Assembly: GCA_910585215.1 (NCBI GenBank)
Contig: CAJUDQ010000042.1
Span: 1-27,368, forward strand
Direction: 5' to 3'
Source: an uncultured Lachnospiraceae bacterium
GTDB lineage: Bacteria; Bacillota; Clostridia; Lachnospirales; Lachnospiraceae
Length of the DNA stretch: 27,368 nucleotides
Of this stretch, positions 1 to 8,156 are shown piece after piece; position 1 is the stretch's first letter, and the number at the start of each line of letters is the position of its first letter. Below the pieces are notes generated by a model, which worked only from the letters and a program-made list of their open reading frames with translations, made no database searches and had not been told where the DNA came from. The position numbers and the translations under genes are program-made.

Positions 1-291
1 AAGGAAAGGTGTATCGTGAGGTACACAAACTTAAAATATTTAAAGTTTTTATAAATAATAATAAAGTTTACACATCAGTATGTTTTGACTTTTCTTGCTT
101 GAGATAAAATTATTATGGAACAGCATTCAATGCAGGCTGATAATCTATACACGAATCAGAAAGTCTATTATTAACAGATTTTTTTCGCAATGATTAAATG
201 TGAAATAGGATTCAGAAAGTTAAAAAAGAATAAAAATCAATGAAAAAGACAATATTTATAGGAAATATACAGGGAGGGATTGCAAAAAAAG
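1..291. other. Leader/intergenic region before the Nudix gene
   Basis: No gene is visible here. There is a small hairpin at 9-26: GTGTATC, a GTGA loop, then GGTACAC, with one G-T pair. It may belong to the end of a gene to the left of the window. A TTGACT box at 85-90 is followed by A+T-rich DNA. Its possible -10 partners lie at poor spacing: TAAAAT after 14 bp or TATTAT after 20 bp. I therefore do not call a firm promoter. Confidence 0.4.
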
Positions 292-822
292 ATGTCGCAA
301 AATTCAACAGAAAATTTAACAGCAAATTCAATAAAGAATAATGTGGCTCAGTTTTATTACAGAGATGAAAATGCGCCAAAACCAAATAAGCCAAACCATA
401 TTGGAACAGCAGTTATTATAGAATATCAGGATAAAATACTTATGGAGCATAGAACAGACAGTGAAACATGGGCTGTTATAGGAGGCGGGCTATGGCTTAA
501 TGAATCACTGGCTGAGTGCGCAACAAGGGAGGTTTTTGAGGAAACGGGCATAAAGCTGTATCAGGAAGATATTTTGTTTTATAAAATATATGATGACCCT
601 TCACGAATTATCTGTTATCCAGACGGAAATGTTTTACGAACTATCAGTGTTGTGTATAAAGTAAAGTTAAAAAACGAACCAGAATTGAAATGTAGTAGTG
701 AATCAAGGGAATTGAAATTTTTTTCAAAAGAGGCACTCAAAGATATAACAATTGCCAACACGCATATTCCAATTATACAGGATTATCAAAATGGTATATT
801 TATACCAGAAGGGAGTATTTAA
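292..822 (+). CDS. Nudix hydrolase
   Basis: This is a cytosolic Nudix-fold pyrophosphohydrolase of about 176 residues. The complete Nudix box is visible: a Gly, five residues, Glu, seven residues, then REVFEETGI. The Glu residues of the REVFEE core would bind the catalytic metal. Nudix enzymes cleave nucleoside-diphosphate-linked compounds, but the substrate cannot be read from the sequence. I chose the ATG at 292. The purine-rich site at 271-278 (AGGGAGGG) leaves about 13 bases to it, but only 1-2 bases to an in-frame TTG at 280. The stop falls 4 bases before the start of the AAA-ATPase-like gene, so the two are probably co-transcribed. Confidence 0.9.
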   Translation: MSQNSTENLTANSIKNNVAQFYYRDENAPKPNKPNHIGTAVIIEYQDKILMEHRTDSETWAVIGGGLWLNESLAECATREVFEETGIKLYQEDILFYKIYDDPSRIICYPDGNVLRTISVVYKVKLKNEPELKCSSESRELKFFSKEALKDITIANTHIPIIQDYQNGIFIPEGSI

Positions 823-826
823 AAAT

Positions 827-2401
827 ATGGGAATTTATGTGAATCCGAAAAATACAGCATTTGAATTTTCCCGTAATTCCAGTATATACGTAGATAAAAG
901 TATGCTGATTTCAAAATTAAATGCGGCATATAGAACAGAAAACAGATTTGTCTGTGTAAGCAGACCACGCCGTTTTGGAAAGTCAATGGCAGCAAATATG
1001 TTGTCTGCTTATTATAGCTGCGGTTGTAATTCGGCAGGTTTATTTTCCGGTTTGGAAATTGAAAAGAATAAATTTTTTCAAGAACATCTCAACAAACATT
1101 TCGTAATCAGGTTTGATGTACAGCAGTTTTTGGAATCAGAAAGCGATTTGGATACGTTTATAACAGAAATCCAGAAGGAAATAGCAGAAGAATTATTAGA
1201 AGAGTTTCCTGATTGCAAGGGATTTACTGTTCAAACCAAGCTTAAATTTATATTAGGTAAAATTTTCAAGCAGACAAAAAAAGGTTTTATTTTTATTATT
1301 GATGAATGGGACTGTGTGTTTCGGCTTGCAAAGAATAGAGAGCAAGTCCAGAAGGAATATCTTGATTTTTTAAGAGGTTTGTTTAAGGGACAGGAATATG
1401 TAGATTTGGCTTATATGACTGGTATTCTGCCAATAAAAAAATATGGGGAACATTCTGCAATTAATGTTTTTGATGAGTTTTCTATGATTGACCCCAAAAA
1501 TATGGGAGAATATTTTGGGTTTACAGAAGAAGAGGTCAGGAAGTTATGCATGCAATATCATGTGGATTACTTTGAAATAAGAAAATGGTATGATGGATAT
1601 CTAGTAGGAAATATAAATATTTATAATCCAAAGTCCGTAGTTGATGTACTGATGTGGAAAAAATTGAAAAGTTACTGGACGGGTACAGAAACCTATGAAG
1701 CGTTGAAAATTTATATTGATTTGAATTTTGACGGTTTGAAGGAGGCTGTAATTGAAATGTTGGGAAATGGCAGGTATAAAATCAATCCCCGTAAGTTTCA
1801 AAATGATATGACTACATTTACAGGAAAAGATGACGTACTCACTCTTTTGGTTCATCTTGGTTATCTCACATTTAATGAAGTGACAGAAGAGGTTTCTATT
1901 CCAAATCAGGAAATTGTACAGGAATTTTTAAACGCCGTAGATAATCCCAACTGGGGTGGTATTATGCAGTCAGTTCGCTGTTCAATAAACATTTTGAAAA
2001 GTACATGGTCAATGGATGGAAAGTCTGTAGCAGACGGTATTGCGGCCATTCATAATGCAAATGCATCTATTCTCAAGTACAATGACGAAAACTCGTTGAA
2101 ATGTACAATTCTTCTGGCATATTACAGCGCCAGCATATATTATTTGCCGCCAAATCTGGAATTTCCGTCAGGAAAAGGATTTGCAGACGTAGTGTATCTT
2201 CCAAAAAGAGATATAGCGAAGCCGGCTTTATTGATTGAGTTGAAATGGAATAAGTCTGCCAAAGGAGCAATTTCCCAAATCAGGGATAAGCAGTATGCAG
2301 ATTGGATAAAGGAATATACAGGAGATATTCTTTTAGTAGGAATCAATTATGATGATGAGAAGGGGCATGAATGTATGATTGAAAAATTTGTAAAACGGTG
2401 A
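827..2401 (+). CDS. AAA-ATPase-like protein with C-terminal PD-(D/E)XK nuclease domain
   Basis: This protein of about 524 residues matches the AAA-ATPase_like plus PD-(D/E)XK (DUF1703-type) family common in Clostridia and Bacteroidetes. Near the N-terminus the strand-loop RPRRFGKS (residues 46-53) is the family's Walker A variant. The Walker B strand ends in IIDEWD (D159, E160). The C-terminal domain carries FADVV (D454) followed by IELKW (E471, K473), the D...ExK signature of a PD-(D/E)XK nuclease fold. The start is the ATG at 827, with GAAGGGAG at 808-815, just after the Nudix stop. An in-frame TTG at 752 inside the Nudix gene is unlikely. The cellular role of the family is not established to my knowledge; a nucleic-acid or defence role is inference. 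Confidence 0.9.
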   Translation: MGIYVNPKNTAFEFSRNSSIYVDKSMLISKLNAAYRTENRFVCVSRPRRFGKSMAANMLSAYYSCGCNSAGLFSGLEIEKNKFFQEHLNKHFVIRFDVQQFLESESDLDTFITEIQKEIAEELLEEFPDCKGFTVQTKLKFILGKIFKQTKKGFIFIIDEWDCVFRLAKNREQVQKEYLDFLRGLFKGQEYVDLAYMTGILPIKKYGEHSAINVFDEFSMIDPKNMGEYFGFTEEEVRKLCMQYHVDYFEIRKWYDGYLVGNINIYNPKSVVDVLMWKKLKSYWTGTETYEALKIYIDLNFDGLKEAVIEMLGNGRYKINPRKFQNDMTTFTGKDDVLTLLVHLGYLTFNEVTEEVSIPNQEIVQEFLNAVDNPNWGGIMQSVRCSINILKSTWSMDGKSVADGIAAIHNANASILKYNDENSLKCTILLAYYSASIYYLPPNLEFPSGKGFADVVYLPKRDIAKPALLIELKWNKSAKGAISQIRDKQYADWIKEYTGDILLVGINYDDEKGHECMIEKFVKR

Positions 2402-2444
2402 TTCATTAAGCAATACAGCTTTTGGATAAATTTTCATAACCATA

Positions 2445-2473
2445 TTGCGCACATTCGGATAAAATGATATAAT
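2445..2473 (+). promoter_or_regulatory. Sigma-A-type promoter for the DUF1538 operon
   Basis: A -35 box TTGCGC (2445-2450) and a perfect -10 box TATAAT (2468-2473) are separated by exactly 17 bp. They lie about 70 bp upstream of the DUF1538 start. Confidence 0.65.
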
Positions 2474-2542
2474 ACATCAAACAAAAAAGTGGAAAATAGT
2501 GAAATTAAATAATGAAACAGTATTTTACAAAGGTGGTATATT

Positions 2543-4096
2543 ATGAATCAAAAGTTAAAGGAAAATATTCTTGAATCACTCTCAGCAGTTCTGCCTATCA
2601 CGGGTATTGTTCTTCTGCTCAGTATTCTTCTGGTTCCAGTGGAAATCGGCACAATGGTAATGTTTATGTCCGGTGCGGTTCTTCTGGTTGTCGGCATGGG
2701 ATTTTTTCAGCTTGGGGCGGAAATGTCCATGACGCCTTTGGGAGAAGGCATCGGCGTGCAGATAGCAAAAACCCGCAAGATTTTTTTTATTTTATTGATA
2801 GGATTCTTTATGGGAGCGATTATTACAATTTCAGAGCCGGATTTGCAGGTGTTGGCACAACAGGTTCCCTCTATTCCAAATTACACCTTGATTCTGACCG
2901 TAGCCGCTGGTGTTGGAATTTTTCTGGCGGTTGCAATTTTAAGAATATTATTTCAGATTCATCTTTCCACTATTTTAATTGTTTTATATATTGCATTAAT
3001 TGGAATGTCCTTTCTGGTATCAAAAGACTTTCTGGCAGTTGCTTTCGATTCAGGCGGTGTTACCACCGGTCCTATGACTGTTCCCTTTATTATGGCTATG
3101 GGTGTCGGTCTTGCATCTGTCAGAGGAGACAGAAACGCCTCAAGCGACAGCTTTGGTCTGGTAGCGCTTTCGAGTATCGGACCTGTTCTGGCGGTTCTGA
3201 TTCTTGGCTTCTTCTTCCACCCAACAGAAGCGGCATATGGAAATTCGACAGTTGCGAATGTACATACTACCCGTGATGTTGTATGGGAGTTTTTTATCAA
3301 TATGCCGCCATATATCAGAGAGGTTTTGATTTCACTGCTTCCGGTAGCGGCAGTGTTTGTTATTTTTCAGTTGCTTACCCGCCGTTATAAGCATCGTCAG
3401 AGAAAGCGTATTATCGTTGGTTTTGCATATACTTATATTGGACTTGTGCTGTTTTTATGTGGAGTTAATGTCGGATTTGCGCCGGTTGGTTCCTCACTTG
3501 GACATGACATTGCTTCTGAGAGCTGGAAATGGCTTCTGATACCGATTGGTATGCTGATTGGATATTATATTGTAAAGGCGGAGCCTGCGATTCAGGTGTT
3601 AAATCATCAGGTAGAAGATGTAACAAACGGGGCGGTTTCCGCAAAATCAATGAACCGTTGTCTTTCCATCGGCGTAGCTGTCAGTGTAGGTCTTGCAATG
3701 CTTCGGGTACTGACGGGACTTCCGATTTACTGGATTATTATACCGGGATATGTCATTGCACTGGTTTTGTCAAGGCTTGTACCTAAAATGTTTGTCGGTA
3801 TTGCCTTTGACTCTGGTGGTGTGGCGAGTGGACCGATGACCACTACATTTTTGCTTCCTTTGAGTATTGGAGCCTGTGAGGCTGTCGGAGGCAATATTAT
3901 GACAGATGCCTTTGGTGTAGTGGCGTTGGTGGCACTGACCCCGTTAATTGCCGTTCAGATTATGGGAATACAGTATAAATGGAAGCTGAAAAAAGCTCAG
4001 GCATTGGTGCCGGATACAGTTTCTAAGGATATAGAAGACGAGATAATTGAGGATGACACTTTTGAAGATGACATCTTTGACTTTGAGGAGGATTAA
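2543..4096 (+). CDS. DUF1538 integral membrane protein, probable transporter
   Basis: This 517-residue polytopic membrane protein belongs to the DUF1538 family. It is an internal duplication. AFDSGGVTTGPMT (from residue 167) recurs as AFDSGGVASGPMT (from residue 421). SEPDLQVLAQQV recurs as AEPAIQVLNHQV, and SDSFGLVAL recurs as TDAFGVVAL. Two repeated halves with a conserved Gly/Ser/Pro-rich loop suggest a transporter with pseudo-twofold symmetry; the substrate is unknown. The last ~28 residues are strongly acidic (DIEDEIIEDDTFEDDIFDFEED region) and probably cytosolic. A good site (AAAGGTGG) precedes the ATG. The PII-like gene starts 2 bases after the stop, which argues for direct functional coupling, as with AmtB-GlnK. 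Confidence 0.9.
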   Translation: MNQKLKENILESLSAVLPITGIVLLLSILLVPVEIGTMVMFMSGAVLLVVGMGFFQLGAEMSMTPLGEGIGVQIAKTRKIFFILLIGFFMGAIITISEPDLQVLAQQVPSIPNYTLILTVAAGVGIFLAVAILRILFQIHLSTILIVLYIALIGMSFLVSKDFLAVAFDSGGVTTGPMTVPFIMAMGVGLASVRGDRNASSDSFGLVALSSIGPVLAVLILGFFFHPTEAAYGNSTVANVHTTRDVVWEFFINMPPYIREVLISLLPVAAVFVIFQLLTRRYKHRQRKRIIVGFAYTYIGLVLFLCGVNVGFAPVGSSLGHDIASESWKWLLIPIGMLIGYYIVKAEPAIQVLNHQVEDVTNGAVSAKSMNRCLSIGVAVSVGLAMLRVLTGLPIYWIIIPGYVIALVLSRLVPKMFVGIAFDSGGVASGPMTTTFLLPLSIGACEAVGGNIMTDAFGVVALVALTPLIAVQIMGIQYKWKLKKAQALVPDTVSKDIEDEIIEDDTFEDDIFDFEED

Positions 4097-4098
4097 AA

Positions 4099-4794
4099 AT
4101 GAGTGCCAATAATAAAAAAATACCTTTGAGAATGTTATTCCTGATTGCCACCCCGAAGCTGGTAAATAAAGCCGCCAATCTGTTCAAGGAAGGCAATGTG
4201 CCGTTGCAGTATCTGTTTTATGCACAGGGTACTGCTTCCAGTGAGATTATGGATACTCTTGGACTTGGCAGTATTGATAAAACTGTGCTTATGTGCATGA
4301 TACCAAAACTGTTTGCGGATAAAATGCTGAGAAAACTGAGAAAAGAACTTCATCTGGGCATGCCGAATACCGGAGTTGCATTTACAGTAGCCATATCCGG
4401 CGCCAGCGCCCGCACGATTAAGATGTTGGAAAGTCTGCCGCCGGAGGAAAGTCAGGAAACTTTAAGAAAGGAAGAAAATGAAGTGACAGAAAATGAATAC
4501 AATATGATTCTGGTAATTGTAAATCAGGGATTCAGTGAGGAGGTAATGGATGCCGCAAGACCGGCAGGAGCTTCAGGAGGCACCGCTTTCCACTGCAGAA
4601 GAGTGGGAAATGAAGAAGCCATGAAATTCTGGGGCATCAGCGTACAGCAGGAAAAGGAAATTGTTCTGATTCTTGTGAAAAAAGAATCCAAGCTGCCGAT
4701 AATGCAGGCGATTGCACAGAAATGCGGTATGCAGACAGAGGCGAATGGAATGGTTTTATCTCTGCCGGTAGACGGTGTTGAAGGAATGAATTAA
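4099..4794 (+). CDS. Tandem PII-like (GlnB-fold) signalling protein
   Basis: This is a 231-residue cytosolic protein. The C-terminal half (about residues 135-225) reads as a PII-like domain: ILVIVNQGFSEEVMDAARPAG, then ASGGTAFHCRR, then a strand ending in KEIVLILV. The N-terminal half (about 8-110) has the same order of strands and helices, with LFLIATPKLVNKAANLF and later PNTGVAFTVAISG, so the protein looks like two PII units in one chain. PII proteins sense nucleotides and metabolites and gate transporters or enzymes. The gene starts 2 bases after the DUF1538 stop, with the ribosome site (GAGGAGG) inside the upstream coding end, so translation is probably coupled. Control of the DUF1538 protein by this protein is inference from context. 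Confidence 0.8.
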   Translation: MSANNKKIPLRMLFLIATPKLVNKAANLFKEGNVPLQYLFYAQGTASSEIMDTLGLGSIDKTVLMCMIPKLFADKMLRKLRKELHLGMPNTGVAFTVAISGASARTIKMLESLPPEESQETLRKEENEVTENEYNMILVIVNQGFSEEVMDAARPAGASGGTAFHCRRVGNEEAMKFWGISVQQEKEIVLILVKKESKLPIMQAIAQKCGMQTEANGMVLSLPVDGVEGMN

Positions 4795-4813
4795 GGTTGA
4801 CAGGAGAAAAAAT

Positions 4814-5539
4814 ATGTTTAAAATTGGAAGTTCAGAATTTGAACTGGAACATGGCTCGTTTTATGCCGGTTTTTCAGATGACAGGATGAATGTAAGAATG
4901 TGCTGCGAACCAGAAAATTCGTTTTCATGGCATCTGGATATCAATATGCAAGAGGGTCCTTTGATTACACAGTCGAAAAATCATGAGAAAGACTATGATG
5001 ATGATTATGACGACGAAGATGACTATAACAGTGATGATAGTGATGACGATTATGATGATGAAGATGACTGTGACGATTATGAAAGCGTTGAGCCGCGTTT
5101 ATATCATAATAACGGTTTTTCACTGAATGTCCATTCATGGAAATCTGTTGAAGGAATGTCAAAAGTATGGGAAGAAGAATATAATGAAGACGAAGAAGAG
5201 GCAGGCTGTTTGTATATTTTTGGACATGACCCTGTCACTAGTGGAAAAATTGAGTTTTTAAAAAGAAAAGGCACTGAATTTCTGGTAAAATGGACTGGAA
5301 CTGCAAATGTCTACTGGGATGAAGAATACGATACAGATGTTCCGTTCGAATTTGAAGGCTGGATTTCATTTGGCGGGATTTTGGCATGCTGTGACCGGAT
5401 ATCTGACAGAAGTGAGCTGGAAGAAGCAATGAAAGAATTTATTAATGTTGACGAATTTGAATGTGTTTCGGAAGAAAGCCATGAGATAACAGGAGGGCGT
5501 TCTTATCGCTGGAAATACAAGCCTGTAGAGGATAGATAG
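4814..5539 (+). CDS. Unrecognised acidic protein with Asp-rich segment
   Basis: I do not recognise this 241-residue family. It has no signal peptide or membrane segment. Residues ~57-95 are an Asp/Glu/Tyr-rich low-complexity stretch encoded by GAT/GAC-rich DNA (about 4988-5085). Two similar ~27-bp copies (GATTATGAYGAYGAAGATGA) suggest the stretch grew by local duplication. The flanking parts look folded: an N-terminal MFKIGSSEFELEHGSFYAGF and a C-terminal half with Trp/Tyr-rich strands (FLVKWTGTANVYWDEEYD). It starts 19 bases after the tandem-PII gene behind CAGGAGAA, so it is the third member of that operon. The extreme acidity parallels the acidic tail of the DUF1538 protein. A cation-buffering or partner-binding role is only a guess. 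Confidence 0.75.
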   Translation: MFKIGSSEFELEHGSFYAGFSDDRMNVRMCCEPENSFSWHLDINMQEGPLITQSKNHEKDYDDDYDDEDDYNSDDSDDDYDDEDDCDDYESVEPRLYHNNGFSLNVHSWKSVEGMSKVWEEEYNEDEEEAGCLYIFGHDPVTSGKIEFLKRKGTEFLVKWTGTANVYWDEEYDTDVPFEFEGWISFGGILACCDRISDRSELEEAMKEFINVDEFECVSEESHEITGGRSYRWKYKPVEDR

Positions 5540-5582
5540 AAAGAATAAAGTGTTTAAGACACAGATAAACTCTCAAAATCAG

Positions 5583-5619
5583 AGGCAAATCATGTAGTCA
5601 GTGCTTACGCTGATTGCCT
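5583..5619. repeat. Imperfect inverted repeat after the acidic-protein gene
   Basis: AGGCAAATCA (5583-5592) can pair with TGATTGCCT (5611-5619), with one bulged A. The loop contains a smaller competing hairpin (TCAGTG/CGCTGA). No T-run follows, so it is a weak terminator candidate at best. Confidence 0.35.
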
Positions 5620-5663
5620 GATAATGATTAAAAAATATAAAAAATTAGGAAAGGAAAAGCTAT

Positions 5664-5691
5664 TTGACAAAAATCCATAAAAATATATAAA
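5664..5691 (+). promoter_or_regulatory. Promoter for trpB2
   Basis: A perfect -35 box TTGACA (5664-5669) is followed after 16 bp by TATAAA (5686-5691). Transcription would give a leader of about 80 nt. That leader holds a small hairpin, AAGCAAATC (5715-5723) with GATTGCTT (5728-5735), and no clear ribosome site before the ATG. Confidence 0.6.
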
Positions 5692-5777
5692 CAGGTGATT
5701 GTAAGTATAAACACAAGCAAATCACAAGATTGCTTTGAATCGTCTGGCATATATGGTTTTAATAGCAGAACAGACAA

Positions 5778-7154
5778 ATGTCACAAAACAACATACCTTA
5801 TAAGACATATCTTGAAGAAAGTGAGATGCCAAAGCAGTGGTACAATGTACGGGCAGATATGAAAAACAAGCCGGCGCCGCTGTTAAATCCGGCTACCTTG
5901 GAACCTATGAAATTTGAGGAATTAAGACCCGTATTCTGTGATGAACTGATTAAGCAGGAGATGGATGATACTACCCCGTATTTTGATATTCCGCAGGAAA
6001 TTCTTGATTTTTACAAAATGTATCGTCCTTCGCCGCTTGTACGTGCATATTTTCTCGAAAAATATCTGGATACACCAGCAAAGATTTATTATAAATTTGA
6101 GGGAAATAATACTTCCGGAAGCCACAAGTTAAATTCGGCTATTGCTCAGGCATATTATGCAAAAAAGCAGGGATTAAAAGGAGTTACTACAGAAACCGGA
6201 GCCGGACAGTGGGGAACAGCATTGTCCATGGCATGTTCTTATTTTGATTTGGACTGTGAGGTATATATGGTAAAATGTTCTTATGAACAGAAACCATTCC
6301 GCCGCGAGGTAATGAGAACCTACGGTGCGTCAGTTACGCCTTCGCCGTCAGAGAAAACAGAGGTGGGCAGAAAGATACTTGCAGAATTTCCAGGAACAAC
6401 AGGAAGTCTTGGATGTGCGATTTCGGAAGCTGTGGAGGCGGCTACCTCAAAGGAAGGTTATCGTTATGTGCTTGGCTCTGTATTAAATCAGGTATTATTA
6501 CATCAGAGTGTAATAGGACTTGAAACAAAAACTGCACTTGATAAAATCGGAGAAAAGGCAGATATTATTATCGGCTGTGCTGGAGGAGGTTCAAATCTTG
6601 GCGGACTGATTTCTACCTTTATGGGAGAAAAATTGAGAGGAGAAGCAGACTATCGCATTGTTGCTGTAGAGCCTGCATCCTGTCCGAGTCTGACAAGAGG
6701 AAAATTTGCATATGATTTCTGTGATACTGGAAAGGTTTGTCCTCTTGCAAAAATGTACACGCTTGGAAACGGCTTTATTCCATCTGCAAATCATGCCGGA
6801 GGGCTCAGATATCATGGAATGAGCTCGGTTGTATCACAGCTCTATGAAGATAAGCTTATGGAGGCCGTATCTGTAGAACAGACAGAAGTTTTTGAAGCTG
6901 CTGTAAAATTTGCAAGAGTAGAAGGGATTCTTCCGGCGCCAGAAAGCAGTCATGCAATCAAGGTAGCGATAAACGAAGCATTAAAATGTAAAGAAACTGG
7001 CGAAGAAAAAACGATTGTATTTGGACTTACCGGAACGGGTTATTTTGATATGGTGGCTTATCAGAAATATAACGACGGGGAAATGTCAGATTATATTCCT
7101 ACAGAGGAAGAGCTTGAAAAAGGATTTGCTACTATGCCTGTGATTGATAAATAA
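5778..7154 (+). CDS. trpB: Tryptophan synthase beta chain, TrpB2 type (PLP enzyme)
   Basis: This 458-residue, fold-type II pyridoxal-phosphate enzyme converts indole plus serine to tryptophan. The Schiff-base lysine is K117 in GSHKLNSA. The phosphate-binding loop is CAGGGSNLGG, and a GLTGTGYFDM segment lies near the C-terminus. The length, and the N-terminal extension ahead of the PLP lysine (EEFP-like region replaced by MPKQWYNVRADMKNKPAPLLNP), fit the longer TrpB2 class rather than the ~400-residue TrpB1 that partners TrpA. No trpA or other trp gene is nearby, so it probably acts alone, perhaps salvaging indole; this role is inferred. The ATG lacks a good Shine-Dalgarno sequence (AGAACAGACAA precedes it). 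Confidence 0.92.
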   Translation: MSQNNIPYKTYLEESEMPKQWYNVRADMKNKPAPLLNPATLEPMKFEELRPVFCDELIKQEMDDTTPYFDIPQEILDFYKMYRPSPLVRAYFLEKYLDTPAKIYYKFEGNNTSGSHKLNSAIAQAYYAKKQGLKGVTTETGAGQWGTALSMACSYFDLDCEVYMVKCSYEQKPFRREVMRTYGASVTPSPSEKTEVGRKILAEFPGTTGSLGCAISEAVEAATSKEGYRYVLGSVLNQVLLHQSVIGLETKTALDKIGEKADIIIGCAGGGSNLGGLISTFMGEKLRGEADYRIVAVEPASCPSLTRGKFAYDFCDTGKVCPLAKMYTLGNGFIPSANHAGGLRYHGMSSVVSQLYEDKLMEAVSVEQTEVFEAAVKFARVEGILPAPESSHAIKVAINEALKCKETGEEKTIVFGLTGTGYFDMVAYQKYNDGEMSDYIPTEEELEKGFATMPVIDK

Positions 7155-7270
7155 AAGGAATTTGGAATAAAATACCTGTGGCACGATAAGTTTGTGAAAA
7201 TAGTTTATCACGTTATTTGGCAATATCTGCTCTATAAAAGCTTTATTGTAAGAAATTAAATTAAAAAAGG

Positions 7271-7313
7271 CTCCTGTCAGAAGACATATAAAGAACATAA
7301 ATTCTGACAGGAG
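7271..7313. terminator. Strong inverted repeat, probable terminator after trpB2
   Basis: CTCCTGTCAGAA (7271-7282) and TTCTGACAGGAG (7302-7313) are a perfect 12-bp inverted repeat with a 19-nt loop. On the + strand AATTATTATATT follows. On the - strand the stem is followed by CCTTTTTT, a better T-run. It lies about 115 bases after the trpB2 stop, in an otherwise gene-free stretch. Confidence 0.55.
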
Positions 7314-7368
7314 AATTATTATATTCAAAATATAGTTGTTATTTAAATTTGGAAATAATTTGATTGTC

Positions 7369-7384
7369 TCTGTTTATAAACAGA
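7369..7384. promoter_or_regulatory. 16-bp perfect palindrome upstream of the YczE-like gene
   Basis: TCTGTTTATAAACAGA is a perfect palindrome about 50 bases before the gene start. It contains TATAAA, which could serve as a -10 box. It could be a repressor operator overlapping the promoter. No regulator gene is adjacent. Confidence 0.4.
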
Positions 7385-7434
7385 AATTATCAAACAGATA
7401 AAGAAATCGCAGGTAAAAAAGTGGTGAGGTAAGA

Positions 7435-8022
7435 ATGAAAAGACAACTTAAGATAATAATTTTAACGTTAATAAGTGTAATAATGATGGGATTTGCTATT
7501 TCTGTTTTAAATTTTGTAAATCTGGGAACAGACCCTTTTACATATATGAATTTAAGCATTGCAAATCATTTTGATATCTCTTTTGGAAATTGGCAGGTAT
7601 TTTTAAATATTTTGATGTTTATTCCTGTTATTTTCTTTGACCGCAGACAGATTGGAATCGGCACCATATTTAATATGGTACTGGTGGGATACAGTGTGGA
7701 GGTATTTACTTATTTATGGAATATGCTTTCCATAGAACATTTTTTTGATATTATGGCAGTAAGGATTCTTGCCATGATACCGGCGCTGATTCTCTTTATT
7801 TTTTCTGCTGCTGTTTATATGTCTGCAAATTTGGGAACAGCGCCTTATGATGCGCTTCCTTTTATTCTGGCAGGAAAATTTCACAGACTGCCATTTAAAT
7901 ATATTCGTTTTTTGTGGGATTGTCTTGCTATTTTGATTGGCTTCTTTATCAGCGGCAAAGTCGGTATTGTAACAATTGCAATGGCCTTGTTTATGGGGCA
8001 GACAGTTGCCTTTGTAAAGTAA
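7435..8022 (+). CDS. YczE/YyaS/YitT-like integral membrane protein
   Basis: This 195-residue protein has about five hydrophobic segments. The family motif occurs twice: NLGTDPFTYMN after the first segment and NLGTAPYDALPF in the second half. The molecular function of the family is unknown; it is often near transporters or regulators. A good GAGGT site lies 5-9 bases before the ATG. The length is near normal for the family, with the C-terminus ending in GQTVAFVK. The MATE exporter begins about 135 bases downstream, but I see no evidence of functional linkage. Confidence 0.82.
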   Translation: MKRQLKIIILTLISVIMMGFAISVLNFVNLGTDPFTYMNLSIANHFDISFGNWQVFLNILMFIPVIFFDRRQIGIGTIFNMVLVGYSVEVFTYLWNMLSIEHFFDIMAVRILAMIPALILFIFSAAVYMSANLGTAPYDALPFILAGKFHRLPFKYIRFLWDCLAILIGFFISGKVGIVTIAMALFMGQTVAFVK

Positions 8023-8156
8023 ACATTTATGAAACAGTTTACTTCATCTGAAAATTTACCGAAAAAATAGTTTGAAAGCTTATATTGTGCACGACCTGTC
8101 ACTGAAAGAAGCGGGAGTATTTTTGCTGGAATTTGATAAAAATCAGGAGAAAGACC

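Noticed and set aside
2959..3300. 113-codon - strand frame opposite the DUF1538 gene
   Set aside because: It lies inside a clear membrane-protein gene with a recognisable internal duplication.
5692..5777. T-box or trp attenuator before trpB2
   Set aside because: The leader is too short. It shows no T-box consensus, no run of Trp codons and no terminator T-run; only a small hairpin is visible.
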